Shown piece by piece: positions 1 to 7,832 of a stretch of 21,820 bases of DNA. Position 1 is the stretch's first letter. Every line of letters begins with the position of its first letter. The stretch is taken from positions 1 through 21,820 of the forward strand of contig CAXMOO010000134.1 of the NCBI GenBank assembly GCA_964195005.1. Reading direction: 5' to 3'. A program made the position numbers and the translations under genes. Source of the stretch: JAUXLW01 sp964195005. GTDB lineage: Bacteria > Actinomycetota > Acidimicrobiia > Spongiisociales > SHLN01. The notes beneath the pieces were generated by a model that was not told the DNA's origin, did not search any database, and was given only the letters and a program-made list of their open reading frames with translations.

Positions 1-136
1 GGATCGCTTCTACCTGGTCTTCGGTAAGGACCTCGATGGGGCGGTAGGGGTTGACAATTTCTCGCCGTGGAAGCTGGGCTAGACCCTGCTCGCGTTGGGC
101 GCGGCGCCTTGCGCGGGACGTCCGGTCACGCGGCAC
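1..136 (-). CDS. Trimethylamine methyltransferase (MttB) family protein, N-terminal fragment
   Basis: Minus-strand frame open from a GTG at 136 to the window edge, giving 45 codons plus one base. After a basic leader rich in Arg, the protein reads LPRREIVNPYRPIEVLTEDQ then VEAI. This is the characteristic opening of bacterial MttB-family proteins (NPYxPxEVLxxDQVEAIHxASL). Family members transfer a methyl group from a quaternary or tertiary amine (trimethylamine, glycine betaine, carnitine, proline betaine) to a cognate corrinoid protein in the cytoplasm. Most bacterial members lack pyrrolysine and are not true trimethylamine enzymes, and the fragment is too short to decide the substrate. The start is supported by AGGAAAGAG at 149-141, six bases upstream of the GTG when measured from AGGAAAG. 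The gene diverges from the small gene at 282. The overlapping plus-strand frame ending at 82 is treated as a shadow. Confidence 0.75.
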   Translation of the reverse strand, partial: MPRDRTSRARRRAQREQGLAQLPRREIVNPYRPIEVLTEDQVEAI

Positions 137-140
137 TGGG

Positions 141-149
141 CTCTTTCCT
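141..149 (-). promoter_or_regulatory. Ribosome binding site of the MttB-family gene
   Basis: On the minus strand the sequence AGGAAAGAG lies just before the GTG at 136, at normal spacing. It fixes the start codon of the truncated gene at the left edge. Confidence 0.6.
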
Positions 150-229
150 GTGGTTTCCCTTGCTCACACCTCGCTTAAGGTACCAGCCGGTGCGCTGGAA
201 ACAGATACGGCTCGCCCTGGCTTCCGAAC

Positions 230-257
230 TGACAACAAGACGACAGACAAAATGTCA
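230..257. promoter_or_regulatory. Possible operator or promoter element in the divergent region 137-281
   Basis: The 145-bp divergent region contains a GACA-rich stretch bounded by inverted TGACA (230-234) and TGTCA (253-257). The right half, read on the minus strand, also contains TTGACA (258-253), a good -35 hexamer, but no convincing -10 lies 17 bases downstream. It could be an operator bound by the neighbouring ribbon-helix-helix-like protein or part of the leftward promoter. No other structure was recognised in this gap. Confidence 0.2.
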
Positions 258-281
258 AGCCACGGGTAGGCTGGCGCGGTC

Positions 282-518
282 ATGGAAGCTCTCGAGCCCA
301 CCACCATAGGTTTACCGGCCGATCTGAAGATGCGGCTCGAGAAGACCGCCGCTCAGGCCGGGTGTCCCGTCGATGACGTGATCCGCAACGTCCTCGAGAA
401 AGCTGTCAAACACCAGCAGCTCCAGGCCCCGGGCAAAGCCCCATTCGAGGGCAGCCTGTGCGAACCCGAGCTCGCCGAGATAATCGATCAGATTTACCCC
501 GGTTCGGGCTGGACGTAA
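282..518 (+). CDS. Small ribbon-helix-helix-like protein (possible antitoxin or regulator)
   Basis: A 78-residue protein. Residues 7-46 have the pattern of a CopG/Arc-type ribbon-helix-helix: a short strand (TIGLPADL), then helix one (KMRLEKTAAQAG), a turn, and a second helix (VDDVIRNVLEKAVKHQQ). Proteins of this kind bind DNA as dimers and often act as antitoxins, but no toxin gene follows; the next gene, 72 bases downstream, is a transporter. The C-terminal 30 residues (ending in QIYPGSGWT) are acidic and could be a partner-binding tail. The ATG at 282 lacks an obvious Shine-Dalgarno sequence, so the start is not certain. Identification rests on pattern, not on a recognised ortholog. Confidence 0.55.
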   Translation: MEALEPTTIGLPADLKMRLEKTAAQAGCPVDDVIRNVLEKAVKHQQLQAPGKAPFEGSLCEPELAEIIDQIYPGSGWT

Positions 519-590
519 AGAGGCTTTCCCTTCTCTCGCCGACGGGTTAACTTTGCGGCTATTCGCTAGGAACAACTTGGGGGAAAACCC

Positions 591-2999
591 GTGAACATCA
601 ACCCGGAGACCTTGGCCAGGGCGAGCAGTAAGAGACCGCGGCTCGTTATCTTCGCATGGCTGGGCTTGCTGATCCTTGCCGTTGGTCTCATTTCAACTTT
701 GTTGGCAGACACCTTGACCACCGACTTCGATTTCACCGACAACCCGGAGGCCAAGCGGGCCGAGCTCCTCCTCGAGACTCGCATGGAGCCTCCCTTCGGT
801 GGGCCTGAGACTTTCGCCGAGACCGTAGTAATCAGCTCAGCTTCCGCAGTTGCTACCGACCCCGCGTTCGCTCAGTATGTGGGCGACATCGAGGCGGCCG
901 CCCTCAGCCTCGGCCCCGACAAGGTGCTTCTGGCGTCCGCGCTGGGTCCTGACGATCAACCGCAGATTTCGCCTGACGGCCACAATCAGATCGTGAGCGT
1001 CTTGCTGGCCAATTCGGACCTCGACGAAGCCTCCCTGGATGCCGAAGAGCTCCTCGAGACGATCGATGCCGTTGCAGCTCCGGCCGGCATCGAAGCTCGC
1101 ATCTTTGGCCAAGCCACTGTGAACAACGACTTTGTGGTGCTGGCCGAGGAAGGGTTGGTGAAGGGAGAGTCGATCGGCGTTTCGGTGGCGATCATCGTGC
1201 TACTCGCAGTGATCGGGACCGCGGTGGCTGCGTCGTTGCCGATCTTGTTGGCGTTCGCCGCCATCTTCGTGGCCCTTGGCCTGGTTTCCCTGGTGGGACA
1301 GCTGTTCGACCTCACGTTCTTCGTCCAGAACTTCATCACCATGATCGGCCTGGCGGTCGGGATCGACTATGCACTCTTCATCGTTGCCCGGTACCGGGAA
1401 GAGCGTCAACACGGCTTCGACCATATGGAGTCGATCGGCCGGGCAGGGGCGACTGCCAACCGCGCCGTGCTGTTCTCGGGCCTGACTGTGGTCCTTGCCC
1501 TGCTGGGCATGCTTTTCGTACCCAATACCATCTTTCGCAGCCTGAGCGTCGGGGCAATTCTGGTTGTGTTAGTCGCCGTGGCCGCTTCGATGACCCTGCT
1601 GCCCGCCGCCATGGCGTTGCTGGGGGATCGCCTTGCTTGGGGCCGCGGCTTGCCGCTGGTCAAGAAGGCTGCTTACGCCCTCGCTTTTGGTGTTCCGGTG
1701 CTGCTAATCGGGCTCGTTCTATCCGGGGCCTTTGGCGATGCGCTTACCATCATCGGTGGCATCGCAACCGGGATTGGCGGACTGCTGGTGATAGCCGGCG
1801 TTGTCACGCTCCGAACGTCGGATCTCGCCGCCGAAGGCGGTATGTGGGACAAGATCACTCACGCTGTGATGGGGCGGCCGGTGGTGTGGCTGGTCGGCGG
1901 AACCGCGCTCATGCTGTTCTTCGGTTCCTTCTGGCTGAGCATGGATACCGGATTCTCCGGGCCGAGCACGCTCCCTGAGCGGCTGGAGTCCCGGCAGGCC
2001 TTCGACATTTTGCAGAACGACTTCGGGTTCATCCCGACTGACCCGATAGAGATCGTGATTGACGGCCAGGTGACCGCTGAGGTTGAAGCAGCGGTGGCGG
2101 ACCTCAGCGCGGCCGTCGCTGAGAACCCGGTTCTGGGCGCCCCTGATCCGCTGGTCGTCAACCAGGCAGGTGACCTGGCATTGCTGTCGATTCCGGTGAC
2201 GAGCGACCCTTCTAGCGATGCCGCCGCCGGCGCAGTGCTGAGCTTGCGGAACGACCTGGTTCCGGCGTCGTTTGCCGGCTCCGACGTCGATGTGCTGGTA
2301 GGCGGTGCCAGTGGGTTCAACGTCGACTTCTTTGATGATGTGTCCACCAGAACACCGATCGTGTTTGTGTTCGTACTCGGGTTGAGCTTCATAGTGCTCA
2401 CCGTTGTGTTCCGATCGATAGTGCTGCCGATCAAAGCCATTTTCCTCAACTTGCTGTCGGTAGCCGCTGCCTATGGTCTGGTTGCGCTGTTCTTTCAGGA
2501 GGGTGTCGGACCGTCGTGGGTGAAGGACATTTTCGGCTTCCAGGCAGTGGAGTCGATCGAGGCCTGGTTGCCGCTGTTCCTGTTCGCGGTCTTGTTCGGG
2601 CTCTCGATGGACTACCACGTCTTCCTCCTGAGCAGGATCAGGGAGCATTTCGATCTCACTGGAGACAACACATTGTCGGTGGCACATGGCCTCCGCACAA
2701 CGGGGGCGATCATCACCGGGGCGGCTCTCATCATGGTGGCGGTATTCGGCGGATTCGCCGCCGGCGAGCTCATCCCCCTACAGCAGATGGGATTCGGTCT
2801 GGCGGTCGCAGTGTTCCTGGACGCCACGATTGTTAGGTCCATATTGGTGCCGGCCTCGATGAAGCTGCTCGGCGACTACAACTGGTACCTGCCCAAGTGG
2901 CTCGACTGGCTACCCCATATCGACATCGAAGGGCACGAGGCAGCCCTGGCTGGCCGTGAGCACGAGGCGGAGAGGGTGGGAGCTGGTACGCCCGGCTAG
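591..2999 (+). CDS. MMPL-family RND transporter
   Basis: An 802-residue polytopic inner-membrane protein of the MmpL branch of the RND superfamily, which uses proton motive force to export lipids or hydrophobic compounds. TM1 is near residues 17-39, followed by a large extracytoplasmic loop (about 40-190). Then comes a helix bundle (about 195-345), a second loop (about 450-585) and a second bundle (about 587-760). The Asp-Tyr pairs that form the proton relay of MmpL3-type transporters are present: GIDYALF (D259-Y260) in TM4 and LSMDYHVF (D674-Y675) in TM10. Between TM6 and TM7 there is an extra hydrophobic stretch (about 361-406) able to form two more helices, unlike standard 12-TM members. 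The GTG start at 591 follows a purine-rich GGGGGAAAA. The cytoplasmic tail is short and charged. Substrate unknown. Confidence 0.92.
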   Translation: MNINPETLARASSKRPRLVIFAWLGLLILAVGLISTLLADTLTTDFDFTDNPEAKRAELLLETRMEPPFGGPETFAETVVISSASAVATDPAFAQYVGDIEAAALSLGPDKVLLASALGPDDQPQISPDGHNQIVSVLLANSDLDEASLDAEELLETIDAVAAPAGIEARIFGQATVNNDFVVLAEEGLVKGESIGVSVAIIVLLAVIGTAVAASLPILLAFAAIFVALGLVSLVGQLFDLTFFVQNFITMIGLAVGIDYALFIVARYREERQHGFDHMESIGRAGATANRAVLFSGLTVVLALLGMLFVPNTIFRSLSVGAILVVLVAVAASMTLLPAAMALLGDRLAWGRGLPLVKKAAYALAFGVPVLLIGLVLSGAFGDALTIIGGIATGIGGLLVIAGVVTLRTSDLAAEGGMWDKITHAVMGRPVVWLVGGTALMLFFGSFWLSMDTGFSGPSTLPERLESRQAFDILQNDFGFIPTDPIEIVIDGQVTAEVEAAVADLSAAVAENPVLGAPDPLVVNQAGDLALLSIPVTSDPSSDAAAGAVLSLRNDLVPASFAGSDVDVLVGGASGFNVDFFDDVSTRTPIVFVFVLGLSFIVLTVVFRSIVLPIKAIFLNLLSVAAAYGLVALFFQEGVGPSWVKDIFGFQAVESIEAWLPLFLFAVLFGLSMDYHVFLLSRIREHFDLTGDNTLSVAHGLRTTGAIITGAALIMVAVFGGFAAGELIPLQQMGFGLAVAVFLDATIVRSILVPASMKLLGDYNWYLPKWLDWLPHIDIEGHEAALAGREHEAERVGAGTPG

Positions 3000-3020
3000 C
3001 CCACTGGGCTCCGGGCGCTA

Positions 3021-4598
3021 GTGGTTCAGCTCACTGCAACTGGGAGCAGCTCGATCGCAGTTACTCCAGATGAGCTGGCTTCAAAGGCTGCGGTCGACAT
3101 CATGGCGGCGGGAGGCTCCGCGGTAGACGGTGCCATCGCCGCGAACGCGGTGGTGGGCGTTGTCAGGCCCACCGACTGCGGGATCGGGGGCGACCTGTTC
3201 GCTCTCGTTCACGAGCCCGGGACCCGGGCACCGGCGGTTCTCAACGCCAGCGGCCGGGCGGGCTCGGGTGTGTCGGCCTCCGATATGCGTGCCGGCGGCC
3301 ATGCCCGGATGCCCTCCCGACACCCGGCCACCGTCACCGTCCCCGGATGTGTCGACGGCTGGCTGGCGCTCGGTGAACGGTTCGGGAATCTGCCGCTCGC
3401 CGACCTGCTGGCTCCTGCCATAGGTCTGGCCACCGATGGCTTCCCGGTATCACCCGAAATGTCGTGGAATCTGGCTGAGAATGAGGCGCTGCTGGCCGGG
3501 CAGGGCTCGGCTGCCGAGCTGTATCCGCAGGGTGGGGTCCCCCGGGAGGGAAGTCGGCTCACCAGGCCGGCGTTGGCCGAAGCGCTGCAACGGATAGGCG
3601 AAGAAGGCCGCGCTGGCTTCTATGACGGCGAGTTGGCCGCTGCGATCTCCGGGGCCACCGGATCTCTGCTCACTCCAGACGACCTGGCGGCCAATCAGCC
3701 CGACTGGGTTGAGCCAATGGGCCTGGAGCTGCTGACGGGCCACACCGCATGGACCGTTCCACCGAGCTCGCAGGGATATGTGACCCTGGCGACTCTGTGG
3801 CTGGTCGAGCGCCTCGGGGGCAGCTCCGACTTCGACGATCCCGAGTATCACCATCTGTTGATTGAGGCATACCGGGCCGCAGTGTGGGATCGGGATGCGC
3901 TGTTGGCCGATCCCGACCACATGAGCCTCTCGCCTTTGCAGTTACTCGATGAGGAACGCTTGTTCGAGCGACTAGCGCGCATCCAGTCCGGTCGGGTGAC
4001 GGAATGGCCGGCGCCCCGGGACGTGCCGGGGGGCACCGCCTACATGTGCGCCGTCGACGGGCAGGGGCTAGGAGTGTCGCTGATGCAGTCCAACTTCGGC
4101 GGGATCGGCAGCGGGCTGTCCGCCGGGGCTACCGGAGTGTGGTTGCAGAACCGCGGGGCCGGCTTCACACTCGAAGAGGGCCACCCCAACATGCTTGCCC
4201 CCGGCAAGCGGCCCCTTCACACGCTCGCCCCCTCGCTGTGGACGCAGGACGATCGGCTGTCGATGTTGCTCGGAACCCGGGGCGGACACTTACAGCCCCA
4301 ACTGGTCGCTCAACTGGCAGCTCAGCAACTGCTGGTGGGTTTTTCACCCGGCGAAGCTCAGGCGGCACCGCGCTGGGTCCTCAACGACTTTGGCCCCGGC
4401 CGGGGATCTGCTCCGGTGTTCGAGGAGGAGATCCCAACCCGAGTCGCGACTGGCTTGACCGAACGGGGCCACAACGTCGGGCTCGTCGAACGTCAGCGGG
4501 ATTGGGGCCCGGCGGCGATCATTCGCCTATTGGAGAATGGAACGCGGGAGGGAGCCGCCGATCCCCGGGTTTCAACCGCCTCGGTCGTCGTCGGCTAG
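3021..4598 (+). CDS. Gamma-glutamyltransferase-family Ntn hydrolase
   Basis: A 525-residue protein of the gamma-glutamyltranspeptidase family, whose members self-cleave to expose an N-terminal Thr nucleophile. The likely cleavage site is PGG|TAYMCAVD, with Thr339 as nucleophile. Other family landmarks are GGSAVDGAIAAN (31-42), the glycine-rich GIGGDLF (54-60), NASGRAG (75-81), GSGLSAGATGVWLQNRGAGF (363-382) and GTRGGH (418-423) in place of the oxyanion-hole GSPGGS. No signal peptide is seen, so it is probably cytoplasmic. Members such as HpxW hydrolyse amides rather than act on glutathione, so the substrate is open. The GTG start follows mmpL by 21 bases, making co-transcription plausible. 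The stop shares CTAG with the convergent gene downstream. Confidence 0.88.
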   Translation: MVQLTATGSSSIAVTPDELASKAAVDIMAAGGSAVDGAIAANAVVGVVRPTDCGIGGDLFALVHEPGTRAPAVLNASGRAGSGVSASDMRAGGHARMPSRHPATVTVPGCVDGWLALGERFGNLPLADLLAPAIGLATDGFPVSPEMSWNLAENEALLAGQGSAAELYPQGGVPREGSRLTRPALAEALQRIGEEGRAGFYDGELAAAISGATGSLLTPDDLAANQPDWVEPMGLELLTGHTAWTVPPSSQGYVTLATLWLVERLGGSSDFDDPEYHHLLIEAYRAAVWDRDALLADPDHMSLSPLQLLDEERLFERLARIQSGRVTEWPAPRDVPGGTAYMCAVDGQGLGVSLMQSNFGGIGSGLSAGATGVWLQNRGAGFTLEEGHPNMLAPGKRPLHTLAPSLWTQDDRLSMLLGTRGGHLQPQLVAQLAAQQLLVGFSPGEAQAAPRWVLNDFGPGRGSAPVFEEEIPTRVATGLTERGHNVGLVERQRDWGPAAIIRLLENGTREGAADPRVSTASVVVG

Positions 4599-5599
4599 AA
4601 AGCGGCGATGATGGCGTCGGTCATTTCGGCGGTAGTTGCGGTCCCCCCAAGGTCTGCGGTCAGGTCAACGCCGGCCCCCGTAACAGTTTCAATGGCATTG
4701 TGGATGCGATCGGCGGCTGCGTCCTCCTTTAGAAAGTGGAGGAGGTCCACCGCCGGAGTCAACAGCGGCAGCGGGTTGGCGACTCCGAGCCCCACGAGTT
4801 CGGGGGCATCACCGTGGATCGCCTCGTACACCCGCGTGTGATCGCCGATATCGATGCCGAGGCTCGATGAGATCCCGCCGGTGACGCCATTGCACAGGCT
4901 CGATAGGACGTCGCCGTAGAGGTTGCCCATGAGCATCACGTCAAAGCGGTAGGGATCAAGCACCAACTGCATGCAGGCGGCATCGACGATGACCTCGCCG
5001 AAGGCGAGCTCGGGATAGTCGGCTGAAACGTCGCGCGCTGTTTGCAGGAAGAGCCCGTCTGACAGCTTCATGATGTTGGCCTTATGCACCACCGTCACCT
5101 TCTTTCTCTTGAGGTAGCGGGCGGTGTCGAAGGCGAAGCGGGCGATGCGCTCGGAGCCGGCTTGAGTCACTACCTTGATGGACTCGACCACCCCCGGAAC
5201 GATCTCGTGTTCCAGCCCCTTGTAGATGCCCTCGGAGTTCTCGCGCACAATGATCAAGTCGAGGTCTGGAAAGCGGGTGGACACTCCCGGCAGGCTGCGC
5301 ACGGCCCTGACTCCCGCGTACAACTCCAGCCTGCGCCGCAGCAGAACATTCATGTTGGCGGTGGTCTCTGGCGGGCCACCGGCGGGGGTGAGCAATCGAG
5401 TCTTGAGCGCGATCCCGAGATTCTCGACATTGGCGGCCGCCTCTTCTAGCTGCCGGCGAGCGCTCTCATAGTCCGGCCCCACCACATCCGTCCGATGCCA
5501 ATCGATGTCCACACCGGCTGCCGCCACGACGCGGAGCACCTCGGGGGTGATCTCCTGGTTGATGGCAGAGCCAACAATGAGGGCTACCTGATGAGGCAC
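4595..5599 (-). CDS. Isocitrate/isopropylmalate dehydrogenase family protein, divergent paralog B
   Basis: A 334-residue beta-decarboxylating dehydrogenase, the same length as its upstream neighbour, to which it aligns nearly without gaps. Retained features are RENSEGIYKG with the catalytic Tyr (Y126), VHKANIMKLSDGLF with Lys173, D206 in the IVDAACMQL segment, and NLYGD (D230). It departs from active enzymes in two ways: the nucleotide-side motif GDGIGPE is replaced by GSAINQEIT, and the second metal-binding Asp of GDxxSD is Ser234 (NLYGDVLSSL). A regulatory or complementing subunit, as in eukaryotic NAD-IDH, is therefore plausible (inference). The GTG at 5599 is preferred over an upstream ATG that would extend into the previous gene. 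It is preceded by GAGAAGGG (5614-5607) at 7 bases, inside the end of the upstream gene, which indicates translational coupling. Confidence 0.85.
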   Translation of the reverse strand: MPHQVALIVGSAINQEITPEVLRVVAAAGVDIDWHRTDVVGPDYESARRQLEEAAANVENLGIALKTRLLTPAGGPPETTANMNVLLRRRLELYAGVRAVRSLPGVSTRFPDLDLIIVRENSEGIYKGLEHEIVPGVVESIKVVTQAGSERIARFAFDTARYLKRKKVTVVHKANIMKLSDGLFLQTARDVSADYPELAFGEVIVDAACMQLVLDPYRFDVMLMGNLYGDVLSSLCNGVTGGISSSLGIDIGDHTRVYEAIHGDAPELVGLGVANPLPLLTPAVDLLHFLKEDAAADRIHNAIETVTGAGVDLTADLGGTATTAEMTDAIIAAF

Positions 5600-5612
5600 T
5601 CGGGCACCCTTC

Positions 5613-6617
5613 TCACAGCGCAGCCAGGATCGCGTCGGTGTATTGCTCGGTGCCGGCCGAGCCGCCCAGGTCTCCGGTGACCATGCTGCCACCGTCCAGG
5701 ACCTCTTCCACTGCGCGGCGCATCCGATCAGCGCTGTGGTGTTGGCCCATATGGCGCAGCATCATTTCGGCTGACAGGATGAGGGCGGTTGGATTAGCGA
5801 CACCTTTGCCGGCGATATCAGGCGCCGTGCCGTGCACGGCCTCGAACAAAGCGAACCTCTCACCGATGTTGGCACCGGGCACCAGGCCCATACCCCCGAC
5901 CAGCCCGGCGCAGAGGTCGCTAACCAGGTCGCCATCGAGGTTGCCAAGCACGATCGTGTCAAATCTCGACGGGTCGAGCGCCAGTTCCATTACGAGGTTG
6001 TCGAGGTTGAGGTACTCGACCTCGGTAAACGGAAAGTGAGATGCCACCTCCCTGGCTGCCTTCAGGAACAACCCGTCCGACTGCGGCATCACCGACACCT
6101 TGTGGACGATTGTCAATTTCTTGCGACCCAGAGTCCGGGCGTGCTCGAAAGCGAAATTCACAATGCGCTCCGAGGCGTGTCTGGTCACGATCTTGAGAGC
6201 CTCCACCACCCCGGGGACGGCTTCGTGTTCCCGTCCCGAATACAAACCTTCGGTGTTCTCGCGGACGACTATCAGATCGACATCCTCATATCGGGCCTTG
6301 TTGGGCCCGGGCAGTGATTTAACGGGCCGCAGCGAAACGTAAAGGTCGAGGGCCTTGCGGATTGCGACGTTCACCGAGCTCCACCCTTTGCCGATGGGGG
6401 TCTGCAATGGGCCCTTGATCCCCAACTTGTTGCGGCGGATCGACTCGATGGTGGCATCGGGGAGCGGATCGAAACCGGCGCCGACGGCGGCGCTTCCTGC
6501 CAGCTGGCTCTCCCACTCGATGCGACCTTCCGTCACTGCGTCCACTACCCGCACCATGGCGGTCGAAACTTCCGGGCCGATCCCGTCGCCGGGGATCAAT
6601 GTCACCTTCACGGCCAC
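5613..6617 (-). CDS. NAD-dependent isocitrate/isopropylmalate dehydrogenase family protein, canonical paralog A
   Basis: A 334-residue cytoplasmic beta-decarboxylating dehydrogenase. Conserved features are PGDGIGPEV (9-17), TPIGKGWSSVNVAIR (73-87) with substrate-binding Ser/Asn/Arg, RENTEGLYSG (Y126), VHK (K173), LDN (D206), and the metal ligands D230 and D234 in GNLDGDLVSDL. HGTAPDIAGKGVANPT has the Asp-Ile pair typical of NAD rather than NADP specificity. Odd points are Asp instead of Tyr at 228 (NLDGD, usually NLYGD) and VSV instead of ANI after the catalytic Lys. It resembles the catalytic subunit of heteromeric NAD-IDH, but isopropylmalate, homoisocitrate or a related 2-hydroxyacid cannot be excluded. 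The GTG start at 6617 lies 33 bases after the HTH-like gene, and paralog B follows after 13 bases. Confidence 0.88.
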   Translation of the reverse strand: MAVKVTLIPGDGIGPEVSTAMVRVVDAVTEGRIEWESQLAGSAAVGAGFDPLPDATIESIRRNKLGIKGPLQTPIGKGWSSVNVAIRKALDLYVSLRPVKSLPGPNKARYEDVDLIVVRENTEGLYSGREHEAVPGVVEALKIVTRHASERIVNFAFEHARTLGRKKLTIVHKVSVMPQSDGLFLKAAREVASHFPFTEVEYLNLDNLVMELALDPSRFDTIVLGNLDGDLVSDLCAGLVGGMGLVPGANIGERFALFEAVHGTAPDIAGKGVANPTALILSAEMMLRHMGQHHSADRMRRAVEEVLDGGSMVTGDLGGSAGTEQYTDAILAAL

Positions 6618-6650
6618 GATTATGCACCGCCCGGTGCCGGCATCTGTGGG

Positions 6651-7280
6651 TTACCTGCGGGGCACAGTGCGCGGGCCGGCCCGCTGACGGCGAAGACGGA
6701 CCGCCCGGTTAACCGCATCCAATAACTCCCCGCTGGAAACCGGCCGCTTGATGCGAGCGTTGGCCGCGTCCAGGGTCTTGCTGTCGAGCACCCGGCCGGC
6801 CAGGTCGGCCAGTACGCCGGCTCGCTCGATGTCATGGGCTTCGACGGCGTCATTGATGCACCACGCCAAAGCGGCGACGCGGACACTGTCAGATCGCACC
6901 CAGGTTTCTGCCACTAGCTCGGCGTCGAGGTCGTCGTTGGACGCCTCCAGGTGGAAAAGGACTTCGTCTTGCAGACGGAGTGGCTTGAGACCTCGAATCC
7001 ATAGGTCGAGATCGCGGCGGGCGGCCGCTATCTCCGGCGTCAACGAGACGGGCTCCTCCTCATCAGGAACCAGCAGGTGGACTGGTGATACCCCGAGAAC
7101 CGCTGCGATCGCAAAAGCATCGTTCAGGAGCACCGTGGCGGGGGAGTCTGGTGTGTAACCGACTTTTTCGAGCTCTTCGAGAAGATCGCGGAGGTCCATT
7201 CCGCGGGCTGCCAAAATGGCGTCGACCCGCCGATTGAAGACATCTTCGATACTCTCGGGTTTCGGCGGCTCCGTTGCCAT
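6651..7280 (-). CDS. Putative XRE-like helix-turn-helix protein
   Basis: A 209-residue protein without a TM segment. The N-terminal part (about 10-75) has helices around VDAILAARGMDLRDLLEELE and DAFAIAAVLGVSPVHLLVPDE. The phrase AIAAVLGVSPVHLLVP is typical of the end of XRE/Cro-type HTH domains, but the recognition-helix region is unusual and the domain may be degenerate. The remaining residues are helical and Arg/Asp-rich (DLDLWIRGLKPLR; LAWCINDAVEAHDIERAG), with no family I recognise. The ATG at 7280 comes two bases after the bcp stop codon, so it is co-transcribed with bcp, and it leads into the dehydrogenase pair. A regulator of this operon is possible but is inferred only from position. 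Confidence 0.6.
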   Translation of the reverse strand: MATEPPKPESIEDVFNRRVDAILAARGMDLRDLLEELEKVGYTPDSPATVLLNDAFAIAAVLGVSPVHLLVPDEEEPVSLTPEIAAARRDLDLWIRGLKPLRLQDEVLFHLEASNDDLDAELVAETWVRSDSVRVAALAWCINDAVEAHDIERAGVLADLAGRVLDSKTLDAANARIKRPVSSGELLDAVNRAVRLRRQRAGPRTVPRR

Positions 7281-7282
7281 CG

Positions 7283-7744
7283 TTACCCGACCAGCTCGCG
7301 CTCGATCCGCTCGGCGTGTCCTTTGGCCTTGACGTTGTACCAGGCATGGGTGACCAGGCCGTCCTCGTCCACCACAATGGTCGACCGGATCAGGCCCTCG
7401 TACTCCCTGCCGTAGTTCTTCTTCATACCCCAGGCGCCGTAGGCCTTGGACATCGTGAGGTCATGATCGGAGAGAAGTGGGAAAAGCAGGTCGTGTTTCA
7501 CCCGGAACGGCTCCAGCTTGTCCACCGGATCGGGGCTGACGCCGACGATCTCATACCCGGCGTCCTGGAAGGTGGCGTAGTTGTCGCGCAAGTCGCACGC
7601 TTGAGTCGTGCAGCCGGGCGTGAAAACTCGGGGGTAGAAGTAGATGACAAGCCGCTTTCCGGCGTAATCGTCTCGCGTTCGGTCAACTCCCGCCTGGTCG
7701 GGACGCCTGAAGCTCGGGGCCTTGTCGCCAGGTTGCAGTGCCAT
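7283..7744 (-). CDS. bcp: Thiol peroxidase, Bcp/PrxQ-type peroxiredoxin
   Basis: A 153-residue thioredoxin-fold enzyme that reduces hydrogen peroxide and organic hydroperoxides with thioredoxin-type reductants in the cytoplasm. The active-site segment YFYPRVFTPGCTTQAC (35-50) holds the peroxidatic Cys45 and the resolving Cys50 five residues later, the signature of atypical two-Cys Bcp/PrxQ proteins. VGVSPDPVDKLEPF and GLIRSTIVVDEDG are further conserved segments. The length is normal for the family. It is the first gene of a minus-strand operon with the HTH-like protein and the two dehydrogenases, and it diverges from the GH3 lipoprotein across 88 bases. Confidence 0.93.
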   Translation of the reverse strand: MALQPGDKAPSFRRPDQAGVDRTRDDYAGKRLVIYFYPRVFTPGCTTQACDLRDNYATFQDAGYEIVGVSPDPVDKLEPFRVKHDLLFPLLSDHDLTMSKAYGAWGMKKNYGREYEGLIRSTIVVDEDGLVTHAWYNVKAKGHAERIERELVG

Positions 7745-7832
7745 AGGTGGGCGGAGCCTAATAGTCGATGCTTCGAAGCGACGGGGCGGCTACTTTCCTT
7801 CTCGATGACCGGGCAAGGTAACGTCACGCAGC

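Noticed and set aside
2..82. Plus-strand frame ending in TAG at 82 that looks like a protein C-terminus
   Set aside because: The opposite strand carries a recognisable MttB N-terminus with a start codon and ribosome binding site over the same bases, so this frame is a shadow.
1719..2687. 322-codon minus-strand ORF antisense to mmpL
   Set aside because: It lies wholly inside a well-supported gene, has a low-complexity His/Arg/Gln/Glu composition and no recognisable motif; long antisense ORFs are common in GC-rich DNA.
4004..4732. 242-codon plus-strand ORF overlapping the gamma-glutamyltransferase-like gene and beyond
   Set aside because: Arg/Gly-rich frame-shifted shadow; the catalytic motifs are in the other frame.
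5600..5692. N-terminal extension of dehydrogenase paralog B to an upstream ATG
   Set aside because: The extension covers the end of paralog A and does not align to the family; the GTG at 5599 has a ribosome binding site and gives the family length.
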